A DNA stretch of 64,000 nt from Fibrobacter succinogenes (GTDB lineage Bacteria; Fibrobacterota; Fibrobacteria; Fibrobacterales; Fibrobacteraceae). Positions within the stretch are counted from its first letter, which is position 1; the number at the start of each line of letters is the position of its first letter. The notes beneath the pieces are model-generated. The model did no database searches and was not told the DNA's origin. It worked only from the letters and a program-made list of their open reading frames with translations. The stretch spans positions 186,001-250,000 of the forward strand of contig CACWNW010000002.1 in NCBI GenBank assembly GCA_902762305.1. Direction: 5' to 3'. Position numbers and translations under genes: made by a program. Of this stretch, positions 41,926 through 50,170 are shown piece by piece.

Positions 41926-43920
41926 TTAGTTCTTCACACAGCGGACAGGGTAAAATGGGTCATACTCGGCTTCATCAAAAACCGCAACAGTGCCCCGGCC
42001 CTGTATCATCAAGTAATACAGGCCGTTCGGCTCCGACCCATTAAAAATCCACACATCGGTATACGCCCCTTTTCCTTTAAACTCGACATAGCCGGTTTGA
42101 CGGCGGTACACCCCCGTCCCCGTGAAGGACGTGCCTAATTCATTAGTGCCGACATATCCAGCATTCCAGCCATAGGACGATTTCAGTTTATTTCCAAACG
42201 TGTTCCCGCCAACACTGTTTATCAGTTGTTCAGCCTCGCTTTTCGATGGGATGTGCCACCCGTCGGGACAGACGCCCTGAACAACGCCCGTCGTCGAAGG
42301 ACACGTCCCATTATAACAGGTACACCTGCTATCGTTCAGCGCAGCCTCCCTGCTGTACAATCGTCCAGAAACAACACATTCGCCCGGCTCATCATCATAG
42401 CAACGGCTGTTCCCTTCTAGAATGGAGAACTTCGCAGAATCCGCAAAGTCCAGGTTTTCTGCCATCCAAGTCTTTCCACCGACATTCACGGTCTTGTATG
42501 TCTTGCCATCACGACCGTCCATCATTTCGCCATAGCTTACCGACGAATTGAATAGCACGGTTTTATCAAACGAACTCGAAGACTCTTCGCTCGAGGAGCT
42601 CATACTTGAGGAGCTGACACTGCTAGAAGACACGCTCGAGGAGCTCATGCTGCTTGAAGATTTTGCACTACTCGAAGACACACTTGACGAACTGAACGAT
42701 GACGAACTTTTTGCAGAACTTGAAGATGCGGGAACCTTGTTCGAAATGCAGCGGACGGGAATGTGTATTGGGAAGGTGGTGAAACCATCGATATCTACAC
42801 TATCGTCGTCGTAATTAAACGAGAGATAGGTGCTATTTGTCGATGGCTCGTAGACCCATAATTCTTCATACTTACCAATGAGTTTAAAGTCGGTTCTGGA
42901 ATTATTCGGCCAAATAGCGCCAGAAGCGACGATGGACAGCCCGTAGTCATCGGTTCCCGGAACGACGTCTGTCACCCACCCCTTCGCAGACCTCAGTGCA
43001 GTGGCTTTGCCGCTTACAAAATTTATTAGTGAATCCGCTTCTGCGTACGACGGAATATGCCAGCCGGAAGGGCATACGCCTTGAATTTGCCTGTTCCCCA
43101 GTTCACAGCGCCCACGAAAAGAGCACGAACTCGAATTCAGCGCCGCATCGCGGCTATATAGACGGCCGTACAAGTTACAGAACGCCGTATCGAGATTAAA
43201 GCAAAACGATTCACCCATACTGTGGCCTGAATAATTCAGGTTTTCCGCCATCCAGGTCTTTCCATTGACAACGACGGTCCTGTAAGTTTTGCCATCGCGA
43301 GAATCCCTCATGGTGCCGTAGCTTATATTCGGATTGAACTGTTCCCCCTTTTGTTTCAGGAGCGGCTCGACATCCATCTTGCTAAATCTCTCTGACGAGC
43401 TCGATGATGTTGCGCTTGAGGAACTCACGTTCGAAGAACTCGAACTAGAATTGGAACTTGACGAACTAGATGAAATGCTGCTCGATGACATTGCGCTCAA
43501 AGAATAGCTGGAGGAACTATAACGCGAACTGCTACTCGTCATGGCGGCCTCAGAGCCGCCATCTCCCTTACTGCTGCTAGATTCCTCCTTACTGCTCGAC
43601 GATTCCGCTCGGTGGAACTCGCGACCTTCCGCGGTAAGCGTGTCGTAGTCGCTTACCCAGAGGAAGACAGAATCCTGTTTATCAAAAACACACTCATAGA
43701 AGTCTTTATCGCGGCCGATAACGGCAGTGCGACCATTGCGCATCGAGTCACACGGCGTTTTCGACAAATCCTTCGCCGATGTGTACGCATAATCGTAACC
43801 GCGATTCCTCGAGATCGGAGAGAAACTATCGTCATCACCGCAGGCTGCGATAAAGAACGTTGAAGCGACGCAAACCGAAACAAGGATTTGCCGACTAGAG
43901 AAAACTTGTCTTTCTTTCAC
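41926..43920 (-). CDS. Two-domain FISUMP (TIGR02145) lipoprotein with poly-Ser linkers
   Basis: About 664 aa. GTG 43920 is the likely start: GAGGAG lies 5 nt upstream and the signal peptide with lipobox FFIAAC follows. Two FISUMP domains are present, each with DGKTYxTVxVxGKTWMAENL, CNLYGRLYSRDAALN or VVSGRLYSREAALN, GVCPSGWHIPS or GVCPDGWHIPS, and a closing PVRC. A first Ser-run linker of about 80 residues precedes domain 1 and a second separates the domains. Such linkers are typical of Fibrobacter surface lipoproteins. Function is unknown. The Ser runs are coded by mixed codons, so this is not a simple DNA microsatellite. Confidence 0.92.
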   Translation of the reverse strand: MKERQVFSSRQILVSVCVASTFFIAACGDDDSFSPISRNRGYDYAYTSAKDLSKTPCDSMRNGRTAVIGRDKDFYECVFDKQDSVFLWVSDYDTLTAEGREFHRAESSSSKEESSSSKGDGGSEAAMTSSSSRYSSSSYSLSAMSSSSISSSSSSSNSSSSSSNVSSSSATSSSSSERFSKMDVEPLLKQKGEQFNPNISYGTMRDSRDGKTYRTVVVNGKTWMAENLNYSGHSMGESFCFNLDTAFCNLYGRLYSRDAALNSSSCSFRGRCELGNRQIQGVCPSGWHIPSYAEADSLINFVSGKATALRSAKGWVTDVVPGTDDYGLSIVASGAIWPNNSRTDFKLIGKYEELWVYEPSTNSTYLSFNYDDDSVDIDGFTTFPIHIPVRCISNKVPASSSSAKSSSSFSSSSVSSSSAKSSSSMSSSSVSSSSVSSSSMSSSSEESSSSFDKTVLFNSSVSYGEMMDGRDGKTYKTVNVGGKTWMAENLDFADSAKFSILEGNSRCYDDEPGECVVSGRLYSREAALNDSRCTCYNGTCPSTTGVVQGVCPDGWHIPSKSEAEQLINSVGGNTFGNKLKSSYGWNAGYVGTNELGTSFTGTGVYRRQTGYVEFKGKGAYTDVWIFNGSEPNGLYYLMIQGRGTVAVFDEAEYDPFYPVRCVKN

Positions 43921-43954
43921 GAATACTCCTCGATATCCAGAGATCAATCACGCT

Positions 43955-43983
43955 TTGCAATATAACAAAAAATACTTTATACT
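43955..43983 (+). promoter_or_regulatory. Sigma-70-type promoter of the alkyltransferase gene
   Basis: TTGCAA (43955-43960), 17 bp, TATACT (43978-43983). A second TATATT at 43995-44000 lies 6 nt before the ATG and is an alternative leaderless -10. Confidence 0.6.
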
Positions 43984-44006
43984 GCAAAAAAGTGTATATT
44001 TTTTGC

Positions 44007-44561
44007 ATGGCACAAGCGAAACCAGGCATTTTGACCATAAGGCACCGCAATATGTGGGGGCAATGGTCGTTCTCGTTCGAAGGGAACCTCCTGTGCGGCC
44101 TCCGGTTCTCAGGTGCCGACGAGGCTATTGTCCCGAGTTCGGTCAAGGCCTGCGCCTACGCAACTCCCGATAACGACGTTCCGCTCCCGCGTTCAACCGC
44201 GAAGGCATACAACAACGTTGTCAAGGAGCTCAACCTCTACCTCGCAGGCAAGCTACAGAAATTCACCATTCCGATCAAGCTGTCCGGAACCAAGTTCCAG
44301 ATGAGCGTTCTCGAAGCCATCATGGACATTCCCTACGGCAAGACATGGACGTACAAGCAGGTTGCCGAAATCATCGGGCACCCGAAGGCAGAACGCGCCG
44401 TCGGAAACGCCCTGCATACCAACCCGCTGCAGGTAATAATCCCGTGCCACCGCGTGGTCACGAGCCGCGGCAAGATTGGCGGGTACGCGCTCGGCACCGA
44501 CTTAAAAAGGCGCCTCCTGTGCATGGAAGGCGCCATTCAGAACGAACTCGAACTGGAATAA
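44007..44561 (+). CDS. ogt: Methylated-DNA-protein cysteine methyltransferase
   Basis: 184 aa. It repairs O6-alkylguanine by moving the alkyl group onto its own cysteine. The active site IIPCHRVV is near residue 145, preceded by the helix-turn-helix segment YGKTWTYKQVAEIIGHPKAERAVGNALHTNP and followed by GGYALG. ATG 44007 is preferred over an earlier start inside the promoter. Length and motifs match Ogt-type enzymes without an Ada domain. Confidence 0.95.
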   Translation: MAQAKPGILTIRHRNMWGQWSFSFEGNLLCGLRFSGADEAIVPSSVKACAYATPDNDVPLPRSTAKAYNNVVKELNLYLAGKLQKFTIPIKLSGTKFQMSVLEAIMDIPYGKTWTYKQVAEIIGHPKAERAVGNALHTNPLQVIIPCHRVVTSRGKIGGYALGTDLKRRLLCMEGAIQNELELE

Positions 44562-44568
44562 CTTTCAA

Positions 44569-44651
44569 CGTCATCCTGAGCAGTAGCGAAGGATCCAGTC
44601 CTTTATATTCTTGTCTGGATCCTTCGAACGCTTCGCGTTCTCAGAATGACG
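44569..44651. repeat. 83-bp imperfect palindrome, family B
   Basis: Outer arms CGTCATCCTGAG and CTCAGAATGACG pair with one mismatch; inner arms GAAGGATCCAG and CTGGATCCTTC pair exactly. It lies just after the alkyltransferase stop. A single half-unit occurs at 50086-50128. Confidence 0.85.
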
Positions 44652-44696
44652 TAGGGTAACTATTTGTGAGCTCGCTTGTTCGCGACACTCAGCTTA

Positions 44697-45431
44697 CTAT
44701 TTGTTCTTGTTAACGATAAGTGTCTTGGCCTTGAAGGTCTTCTTGTCAATCCACTTGACCATCAGGGAGACCTTGTTGTCCTTGTTCAGGGCTGCCCAGT
44801 ACTTCTTGAGCGTGTCTTCGGCGTTGTCGAAAATCGGCATCAGTTTCGGGAAGCCGTTGAAGGAGGGAATCGGGCTGCCGTCGGTTTCGTAGGTGCTGAT
44901 GAAGTGGCCGAGACCCGGCAGGGCCTTCTCGTATTCAAACGTCATGCGTTCGCAACCGGCTTCTTCGCTGTTGTTACGGCTCTTGAGTATGGAGAGTTTG
45001 TACACAGCCGGCTGGGCGTTCTTGTAATGGATGCCGGAAATACGCGGCGTGAAGTTCGGGGCATCGTCTTCGTACTGGCGCGTAGCGAGGGCGCTCTCAA
45101 AGGTGCCGCCGAGCTTGATGGCGTTGTAAATCGTATCGGTCTGGTCGCCGTTCGTGATAATCTGGACGTCGGCAGTGTGACGTGCCGGGTAGTAGATAAT
45201 CAGGTGCGGATCAGTGAGCTTGGATTCGTCGAAGGCCTTCGTCTTCATGAAGCCGGTCTTGGCTTCCATCTCGAAAACGCGGTTACGGCTGTTCACGCTG
45301 CGGCCCATGATCCAGTAGACCTGAACGTAGGACTTGCCGTCGGCGCTTTCGCCGAGCACGATGCCACGACCGGGATACGGGTTATTGGAGAGGGCCTTGA
45401 AATTCTGTTTTGCTTCGTCTGTGTATTTCAT
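44697..45431 (-). CDS. PurO-like IMP cyclohydrolase family protein
   Basis: 244 aa. The N-terminal NNPYPGRGIVLGESADGKSY followed by VQVYWIMGRSVNSRNRVF fits the IMP cyclohydrolase family first described as archaeal PurO, which closes the last ring of IMP from FAICAR. Further matching blocks are ITNGDQTDTIY, TRQYEDDAPNFTPRISG and GHFISTYETDG. It has no signal peptide and would be cytoplasmic. Whether it acts as the main IMP cyclohydrolase or beside PurH cannot be told. TATATT ends 7 nt before the ATG and no ribosome site is visible. Confidence 0.8.
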   Translation of the reverse strand: MKYTDEAKQNFKALSNNPYPGRGIVLGESADGKSYVQVYWIMGRSVNSRNRVFEMEAKTGFMKTKAFDESKLTDPHLIIYYPARHTADVQIITNGDQTDTIYNAIKLGGTFESALATRQYEDDAPNFTPRISGIHYKNAQPAVYKLSILKSRNNSEEAGCERMTFEYEKALPGLGHFISTYETDGSPIPSFNGFPKLMPIFDNAEDTLKKYWAALNKDNKVSLMVKWIDKKTFKAKTLIVNKNK

Positions 45432-45438
45432 GGCCCGA

Positions 45439-45444
45439 AATATA
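45439..45444 (-). promoter_or_regulatory. -10 element giving a leaderless start for the PurO-like gene
   Basis: TATATT on the minus strand, 7 nt, then ATG 45431. The -35 region is weak (TTGTGG about 18 bp upstream). Confidence 0.55.
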
Positions 45445-45457
45445 GAAAAACTAGAAG

Positions 45458-46801
45458 TTATTCCACAATCAATCGCATCTTGTTGCCGGGATCATTGTCA
45501 TACACCAGCATGGTCGCCTCGGTAAACGGGCTTCTTGCCGCCACGTTGAAGGTAACCTTCGTATTGCAGATGCAATCCGCCTGCGGGACTGAAGTATCGT
45601 AATGCGGAGTCACGTAAAGTATGCTGTCCTTTACCTGGGCTTCGACGCTTTCGATTATCGCCGCGCATGTAACCGAGATTTGTTCAATGACAACCTGCGC
45701 CGAATCACCGTTTACATACATATGCGCCACAGGCGGGAGGGCGGCATCTACCATTGGATCGTCGGGGAAATCATTCCCCATGCACTGAGCATCTGCCTTG
45801 GTAATCTTCTGGTATCCCAGATCCGGCTGGTTAATCGACCTCTGCTCCAATTCCAGCGGCGGCCTGTTGTTCTCGAACGCCGTGTAGCCGAATGCGACAT
45901 AGCTTTCATCGAACGTGAATTTCACATCGGCCGTGCAGCCGCACTCGAGTTTCACGCCCTTCTCACCGGAATGGTCGATATTCACAAAGAGCGTATCCCC
46001 GATGACCGATGCCACGGTATTGTCCGCATTCAGGTTATCCCAGAATGACTTCTGCAAGGCGGAATCGCAGGCGTAGGTCAGCTTGACTTTGTGCAAATCG
46101 ATTTGCGCGAAGCTGTTGGAGATGCTGAGATACGCAGCAGGCAGTACAGGATCAACAACCGGATCATTCGTCCATACTTCTTCCTGGCAGGTTGCCGTAA
46201 TGCTCTTCAGCGGGACGGGACCGTTATATTCACGCTTAGAAGAAGAACTCGGCGGAGTCACGCCAGACGAAGAGCCCGGAGCAATGCTGGAAGAAGACGT
46301 TCCCGGCAGTTCCGAAGAGGACACGCCCTGCGAGCTGGACGATTCGACCTTCCCGCTCGAGGAAATCTTTTCCGGAGCAGGGCCTTCCACAATCTTGAAG
46401 ACCGCATCCTCGTATTTAAAATACTTGATGTCGGCATCCGCATCGGAGATATCGAACGTAAAGTCCGTCGTGCATAACCAAGTCAGAGCCTCCCTCGTCG
46501 AATCCGTATCCCAGATATGCAATGTGTCGCCGGAACGTTCGTACAGGCATTCATCGCACAATTCAACGCTGTAATCCATCTTCGGGAGAAGAACCTGGTA
46601 GCCGTTACCTTTTGAGCCAACAACGAATGCCTCGCCCTCCCCTTCCCAGGGCGTAAAGACACCGCAGTTCCCTGCGTGGGCAATCCCGGCCTTTTTAGAC
46701 GGTGTCCCAGGATCTCCACCATTCACGTTCGAAGACGAATCGTCCCCGCAAGCAACAATCATAAGCGAAAGCGCGGCAGCGCATGCGAAATACTTTTTCA
46801 T
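45458..46801 (-). CDS. Lipoprotein with two copies of a C...CxC module
   Basis: About 447 aa. Signal peptide with lipobox SLMIVAC, then a region of about 130 residues, a Ser-rich linker, and two related modules at the C-terminus. Each module has a Cys, then a DTLFV or SILYV strand, then a CxC pair and a V-x-F strand: ECGCTADVKFTF and DCICNTKVTFNV. The same module occurs in the next two upstream genes. ATG 46801 is favoured for spacing from AAGGA; ATG 46807 is also possible. It is the last gene of the TIGR02147 operon, 32 bp after its neighbour. Function is unknown. Confidence 0.75.
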   Translation of the reverse strand: MKKYFACAAALSLMIVACGDDSSSNVNGGDPGTPSKKAGIAHAGNCGVFTPWEGEGEAFVVGSKGNGYQVLLPKMDYSVELCDECLYERSGDTLHIWDTDSTREALTWLCTTDFTFDISDADADIKYFKYEDAVFKIVEGPAPEKISSSGKVESSSSQGVSSSELPGTSSSSIAPGSSSGVTPPSSSSKREYNGPVPLKSITATCQEEVWTNDPVVDPVLPAAYLSISNSFAQIDLHKVKLTYACDSALQKSFWDNLNADNTVASVIGDTLFVNIDHSGEKGVKLECGCTADVKFTFDESYVAFGYTAFENNRPPLELEQRSINQPDLGYQKITKADAQCMGNDFPDDPMVDAALPPVAHMYVNGDSAQVVIEQISVTCAAIIESVEAQVKDSILYVTPHYDTSVPQADCICNTKVTFNVAARSPFTEATMLVYDNDPGNKMRLIVE

Positions 46802-46833
46802 AACCATTTTCCTTCTTCAATTAAAGTCAAGCA

Positions 46834-47946
46834 TCAACCATCCAGATCGGAGACATCTATAGGAACGGTTTCCACCAAGGGCATCGGCTCTCCCCTGCTA
46901 AACACGAGATAATGCGCATTGGAGAACAACTCGTTCTGCTCAATCCTGAAGGATACCCGTGTCGGGCAAATGCAGTTGGTTATCGGACTATCCGCAGCCT
47001 CGACCGGTTCAACATAGAGCGTCCCGTTGGATTCATAAACATCGAAACGTTCAAAAACAACTCCGCAAGGCATCATTTCTTCGGGAATAATGATGGTATC
47101 GTACCCGTCGTCGCCCACCTTACGGCCAGCAACGGAAGCCTTCTCCGTAGTGTCGACCTTTACGGGAAGGAGCGTATTGCTCGCCATCGTGAGCTTCCTG
47201 GCCGTCCGTCTGTCGTTCTTGCAAGAGAGATCGATGTCCTTCGCCTTTTTGCGCAGCGTGGAATCGGCAACAATATTGATAATATCCATAATGTTGGGCG
47301 TACCGCCGTCACCGTGAGCATCATCAAATACAAGGACCGTCGCCTGCGTATAAGCATCACTGTTTTCTACGGCGAATTCAATCCTGAAATTGCAAATGCA
47401 CCTCATCGCATTCGTGCGGTCGAACGTCGCACTCACGTAAACCGTGTCTCCCGAGACATCGACATCGAGAGTATCAACGACAAGGCCGCAGGTAATCATA
47501 AGGTTTTCCAAGGTAAAGCGAGTCTGTTCGGAACCGACACTGCGATAGGCAAACGAAGGCATTTTTTCTTCGCGAACGTCAGCCGTATCTATCGGGGCAG
47601 TATCCAGGCCTCCATCCAGCATAGGGTCGATAGCCTTCCCATTCGCATCGCACTGGCCATTGGCATTCGTAATTACCTGATGCGGGTCCACAGGGACAAG
47701 CACCGACGAAGACGATTCGACCGGAAGAGCCGCCGAAGAGGAAGATTCCGGAGTTTCGCTCGACGAGGGTTCCTTTGTCGAAGACGAAGACTTCGCACCC
47801 GAAGAGGATTCTACCCCCGAAGACAGAACCGCTTCAGACGAGGAGCTTTCACCGGTCAACGGATCCGGAGCCGTCGAAGAAGCATCGTCCCCACAGGCAA
47901 TAAGCACGAGCGACAAAGTCGCTACTGTAGCAAGTATCTTTTTCAT
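46834..47946 (-). CDS. Lipoprotein with two copies of a C...CxC module
   Basis: About 370 aa. ATG 47946 follows AAGGAGG by 5 nt; the signal peptide ends in lipobox LVLIAC, followed by Ser/Glu-rich linker. The modules are MITCGLVV ... DTVYVSA ... RCICNFRIEF and MPCGVVFE ... GTLYVEP ... NCICPTRVSF. A segment with NIVADSTLRKKAKDIDLSC lies between them. It starts 10 bp after the stop of the upstream lipoprotein gene. It is probably an outer-membrane lipoprotein; no function is known to me. Confidence 0.75.
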   Translation of the reverse strand: MKKILATVATLSLVLIACGDDASSTAPDPLTGESSSSEAVLSSGVESSSGAKSSSSTKEPSSSETPESSSSAALPVESSSSVLVPVDPHQVITNANGQCDANGKAIDPMLDGGLDTAPIDTADVREEKMPSFAYRSVGSEQTRFTLENLMITCGLVVDTLDVDVSGDTVYVSATFDRTNAMRCICNFRIEFAVENSDAYTQATVLVFDDAHGDGGTPNIMDIINIVADSTLRKKAKDIDLSCKNDRRTARKLTMASNTLLPVKVDTTEKASVAGRKVGDDGYDTIIIPEEMMPCGVVFERFDVYESNGTLYVEPVEAADSPITNCICPTRVSFRIEQNELFSNAHYLVFSRGEPMPLVETVPIDVSDLDG

Positions 47947-47956
47947 GGTCGCCTCC

Positions 47957-48673
47957 TTATTCAAGCTCTTTCAGTTGAATTGCATTTCTTTGTTCAAGCA
48001 CCGTGTATTTAATGTCGGAGTACTCCGCATCCAGCGTAAACTGCACACGCGCCACGCACGAACAATCATACGACATACCCTTACTCCGAATGACTTTGAC
48101 ATACAACGTATCGTAATTAAGGCCGAGTGAGGTATATTCCGGAGTATTGGCCCTTTCCATAAAGGCCTCCGCCTCGCTTTCGCCGCACGGAATATTAAAG
48201 TAATCGCTAATCAAGATATTGACTGAATCCGCAGCGACAGACTTGGAGGCATAGGGTGCCAGCACATCGCTAGAAACAGCAGGCTCGTCCGGGTCCACAT
48301 TGACGACATCTACCGAGCACTCGAGAGAGAAATTCCTTGGCCTCACGATGAGGTTGGTTTGTCCCCTTTGCGACGAAGATGACACAAACGGGTTAAGATC
48401 TTTCTGGGTACTGTCGCTTGAACTGCTACCTTCCATTCGATCCTCCAACTTCGAAGAACTCGAAGAAAGTTCGTCACCTTCCTGTTTTATATCATTCGGG
48501 TTACCATCGTCGCTTGAACTACTCCATCTTTCCGGCTCGGGTTGTTCAGATGTGCTGCTGGCCAAAGCCTGGTTATTCGGGTCAATGGTCCCGCCCGCGA
48601 CATTATCGCCGGAGCACGCAACCATGCTTATCGAAATAAGAGCGCCAATGGCAAGAAAGAGGTTCTTAAGCAT
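47957..48673 (-). CDS. Lipoprotein with one copy of a C...CxC module
   Basis: 238 aa. Signal peptide with lipobox ISMVAC, a Ser-rich linker to about residue 105, then one module: FNIPCGESEAE, YDTLYVKV, DCSCVARVQFTL. GGAGAC lies upstream of ATG 48673. Its start overlaps the end of the TIGR02147 gene by 8 bp, which indicates translational coupling to that regulator. Confidence 0.75.
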   Translation of the reverse strand: MLKNLFLAIGALISISMVACSGDNVAGGTIDPNNQALASSTSEQPEPERWSSSSDDGNPNDIKQEGDELSSSSSKLEDRMEGSSSSDSTQKDLNPFVSSSSQRGQTNLIVRPRNFSLECSVDVVNVDPDEPAVSSDVLAPYASKSVAADSVNILISDYFNIPCGESEAEAFMERANTPEYTSLGLNYDTLYVKVIRSKGMSYDCSCVARVQFTLDAEYSDIKYTVLEQRNAIQLKELE

Positions 48674-49499
48674 GGTATGTCTCCTTAACCTTGCCCGTTA
48701 CCGGGAAAAATTGGAAATTAATTCTACAAACTTGGTTCTGGTCCTTGTATTCGTTCGCGATGGAAAGAACCTTCTTGCAGCAAGCATCCAATTCTGCAAC
48801 AATCCTCCTGTTCGCTTCCTCATTCACGCTAAGGGTAACCCCGGTAAAGTAGCGCTCGTTCGGAGAATAGCGGTCGACAGCACGAGCCGCCATGTTCGCC
48901 ATCTCCTTGTGCATGGCGCGGATGGCGATGGGCAAAGCCTCCTTCGAGCCGATGACGGTCTGTTCCGTCTGCGAATAGACCTTTTCCCCGTCCTTCTTCA
49001 GGAATCCTGCCTTGAGCAAAAAGTTCAATATGTCCCTGACTTCTTCGGCAGACACATGCTCCTTGCATTCCTCGGCAATATCGCGAGGGTTGGCTCCCGG
49101 CATCATCGGGATAAGCTCCCTCAAGACGGGATACTTCCAGGACTCGTAATACTGGAAGGCGTCCCCATCGACAACACGCACCTTGTGTTCCATTGCAATT
49201 TTCTGCATTTCGATAAGGGCAATCTTCTTGACGATATCCTTCTTCGCATTGCAGAACATGACCATTTCGCGAAAGTAATCTTTTTCGAAACCGATAAGCC
49301 CCATAGCATTTGCGACATTCTCCACCTTGGACATGCCCAGCTTACTTTCGCCCAAGCAAACAAGCTTCAAAAAATTAGGCGAAGAAAACCCGGCGCTCTT
49401 GCAGAACTCACGCCACGAAAACGCACCCAAGCGCTTGCGCTCGTCGTAATAGTCCTGCATGTATAGGTGATAGTCCTTATATTCGAGTATCGATTTCAT
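48666..49499 (-). CDS. TIGR02147 family protein (DUF4423), probable transcription regulator
   Basis: 277 aa. The N-terminus ILEYKDYHLYMQDYYDERK, then a helix-turn-helix-like block FSWREFCKSAGFSSPNFLKL, and a C-terminal winged or helical region (LLKAGFLKKDGEKVY, MHKEMANMAARAV) match the TIGR02147/DUF4423 family, a paralogous set first noted in Fibrobacter. Members are generally encoded next to lipoprotein genes, as here. It is the first gene of a four-gene operon. The ATG lies 7 nt after a TATATT -10 with a good -35, so the mRNA is probably leaderless. Repeated TGTATAGTATTTT sites upstream could be its own operators (inference). Confidence 0.87.
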   Translation of the reverse strand: MKSILEYKDYHLYMQDYYDERKRLGAFSWREFCKSAGFSSPNFLKLVCLGESKLGMSKVENVANAMGLIGFEKDYFREMVMFCNAKKDIVKKIALIEMQKIAMEHKVRVVDGDAFQYYESWKYPVLRELIPMMPGANPRDIAEECKEHVSAEEVRDILNFLLKAGFLKKDGEKVYSQTEQTVIGSKEALPIAIRAMHKEMANMAARAVDRYSPNERYFTGVTLSVNEEANRRIVAELDACCKKVLSIANEYKDQNQVCRINFQFFPVTGKVKETYHA

Positions 49500-49506
49500 G
49501 TATATT

Positions 49507-49535
49507 AATATACCCTCTTATTTTTCGAAAGTCAA
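49507..49535 (-). promoter_or_regulatory. Promoter of the TIGR02147-lipoprotein operon, leaderless
   Basis: On the minus strand: TTGACT (49535-49530), 17 bp, TATATT (49512-49507), 7 nt, ATG. This is a near-consensus sigma-70 promoter that would start transcription at or next to the start codon. Confidence 0.75.
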
Positions 49536-49538
49536 TAG

Positions 49539-49551
49539 AAAATACTATACA
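49539..49551 (-). promoter_or_regulatory. Operator-like repeat, proximal copy
   Basis: TGTATAGTATTTT on the minus strand, directly upstream of the -35. An identical 13-mer lies 71 bp further upstream (49610-49622). Confidence 0.5.
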
Positions 49552-49600
49552 AAATCAACGAAATATGCAAAAATTCAACGTTTTTCATGAAATTTTTTAA

Positions 49601-49637
49601 GTAAAATACAAAATACTATACAATTCGTATAATACAA
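49601..49637 (-). promoter_or_regulatory. Operator-like cluster of three TTGTAT repeats
   Basis: On the minus strand TTGTATTATAC, TTGTATAGTAT and TTGTATTTTAC follow each other at 13-14 bp steps. The middle one contains the second exact copy of TGTATAGTATTTT. Confidence 0.45.
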
Positions 49638-49710
49638 GGAAAAAGACCCCCTAAAAACAAGGAGGCCAAGCGCAACAGCAGAGATGTTTAATTTGTCTGT
49701 AAAATAAACC

Positions 49711-50073
49711 CTATCGTTTCGGGTTGTAGTTGTTCATCAGGACCATGGCCAGCGCCACACAGAGCATAATGACGCTGCCGACAACGACCTGCTGGCGGTG
49801 GTTGTAATCGCGCTTGATGTACTTGGGGTCTTCTTCGTTCAGTTCCTGGAGCGACGGCCCCTGAGCAAGCTTCGTAGAATCGATTCCGCAGATTTCGGCA
49901 ATATCTTCCTTGCTCAAGTTCAGCGTGCTTATATTGAGACTGTCGCACAAATTCGGGGTACTTGTATCAGCCGCAGCAGCGGGAAGCGCGAAGAATAAGG
50001 CGAGCAAGACCACGAGCAACAAACTGCTGTGGATTGCCACGCTATGACAAGTTCTCGATTCAGCCGTTTTCAT
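49711..50073 (-). CDS. Small membrane protein with signal sequence, unknown
   Basis: 120 aa. An N-terminal hydrophobic stretch (SLLLVVLLALFFALPAAAA) is followed by a polar middle with two cysteines and the segment LNLSKEDIAEICGIDS. A C-terminal membrane helix (VVVGSVIMLCVALAMVLM) ends in NNYNPKR. The protein probably has its middle part in the periplasm. I do not recognise the family. It stands alone between the TIGR02147 promoter and gatB. Confidence 0.65.
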   Translation of the reverse strand: MKTAESRTCHSVAIHSSLLLVVLLALFFALPAAAADTSTPNLCDSLNISTLNLSKEDIAEICGIDSTKLAQGPSLQELNEEDPKYIKRDYNHRQQVVVGSVIMLCVALAMVLMNNYNPKR

Positions 50074-50085
50074 CGTCGCTCATTC

Positions 50086-50128
50086 CTGGATCCTTCGACT
50101 CCGTGCTACGCACTTCGCTCAGGATGAC
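50086..50128. repeat. Family-B repeat, half-unit
   Basis: CTGGATCCTTCGACTCCGTG then GCTCAGGATGAC; matches the arms of the palindrome at 44569-44651. Confidence 0.75.
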
Positions 50129-50170
50129 TCCTTTTATCTCTCGTCTGTAGGGCGTAGCCCGTTCTCTCGT

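Noticed and set aside
42560-43600. Repeated short units that could suggest a CRISPR or minisatellite
   Set aside because: They encode Ser-run linkers of the FISUMP lipoprotein with varied codons, without regular spacers or exact repeat units.
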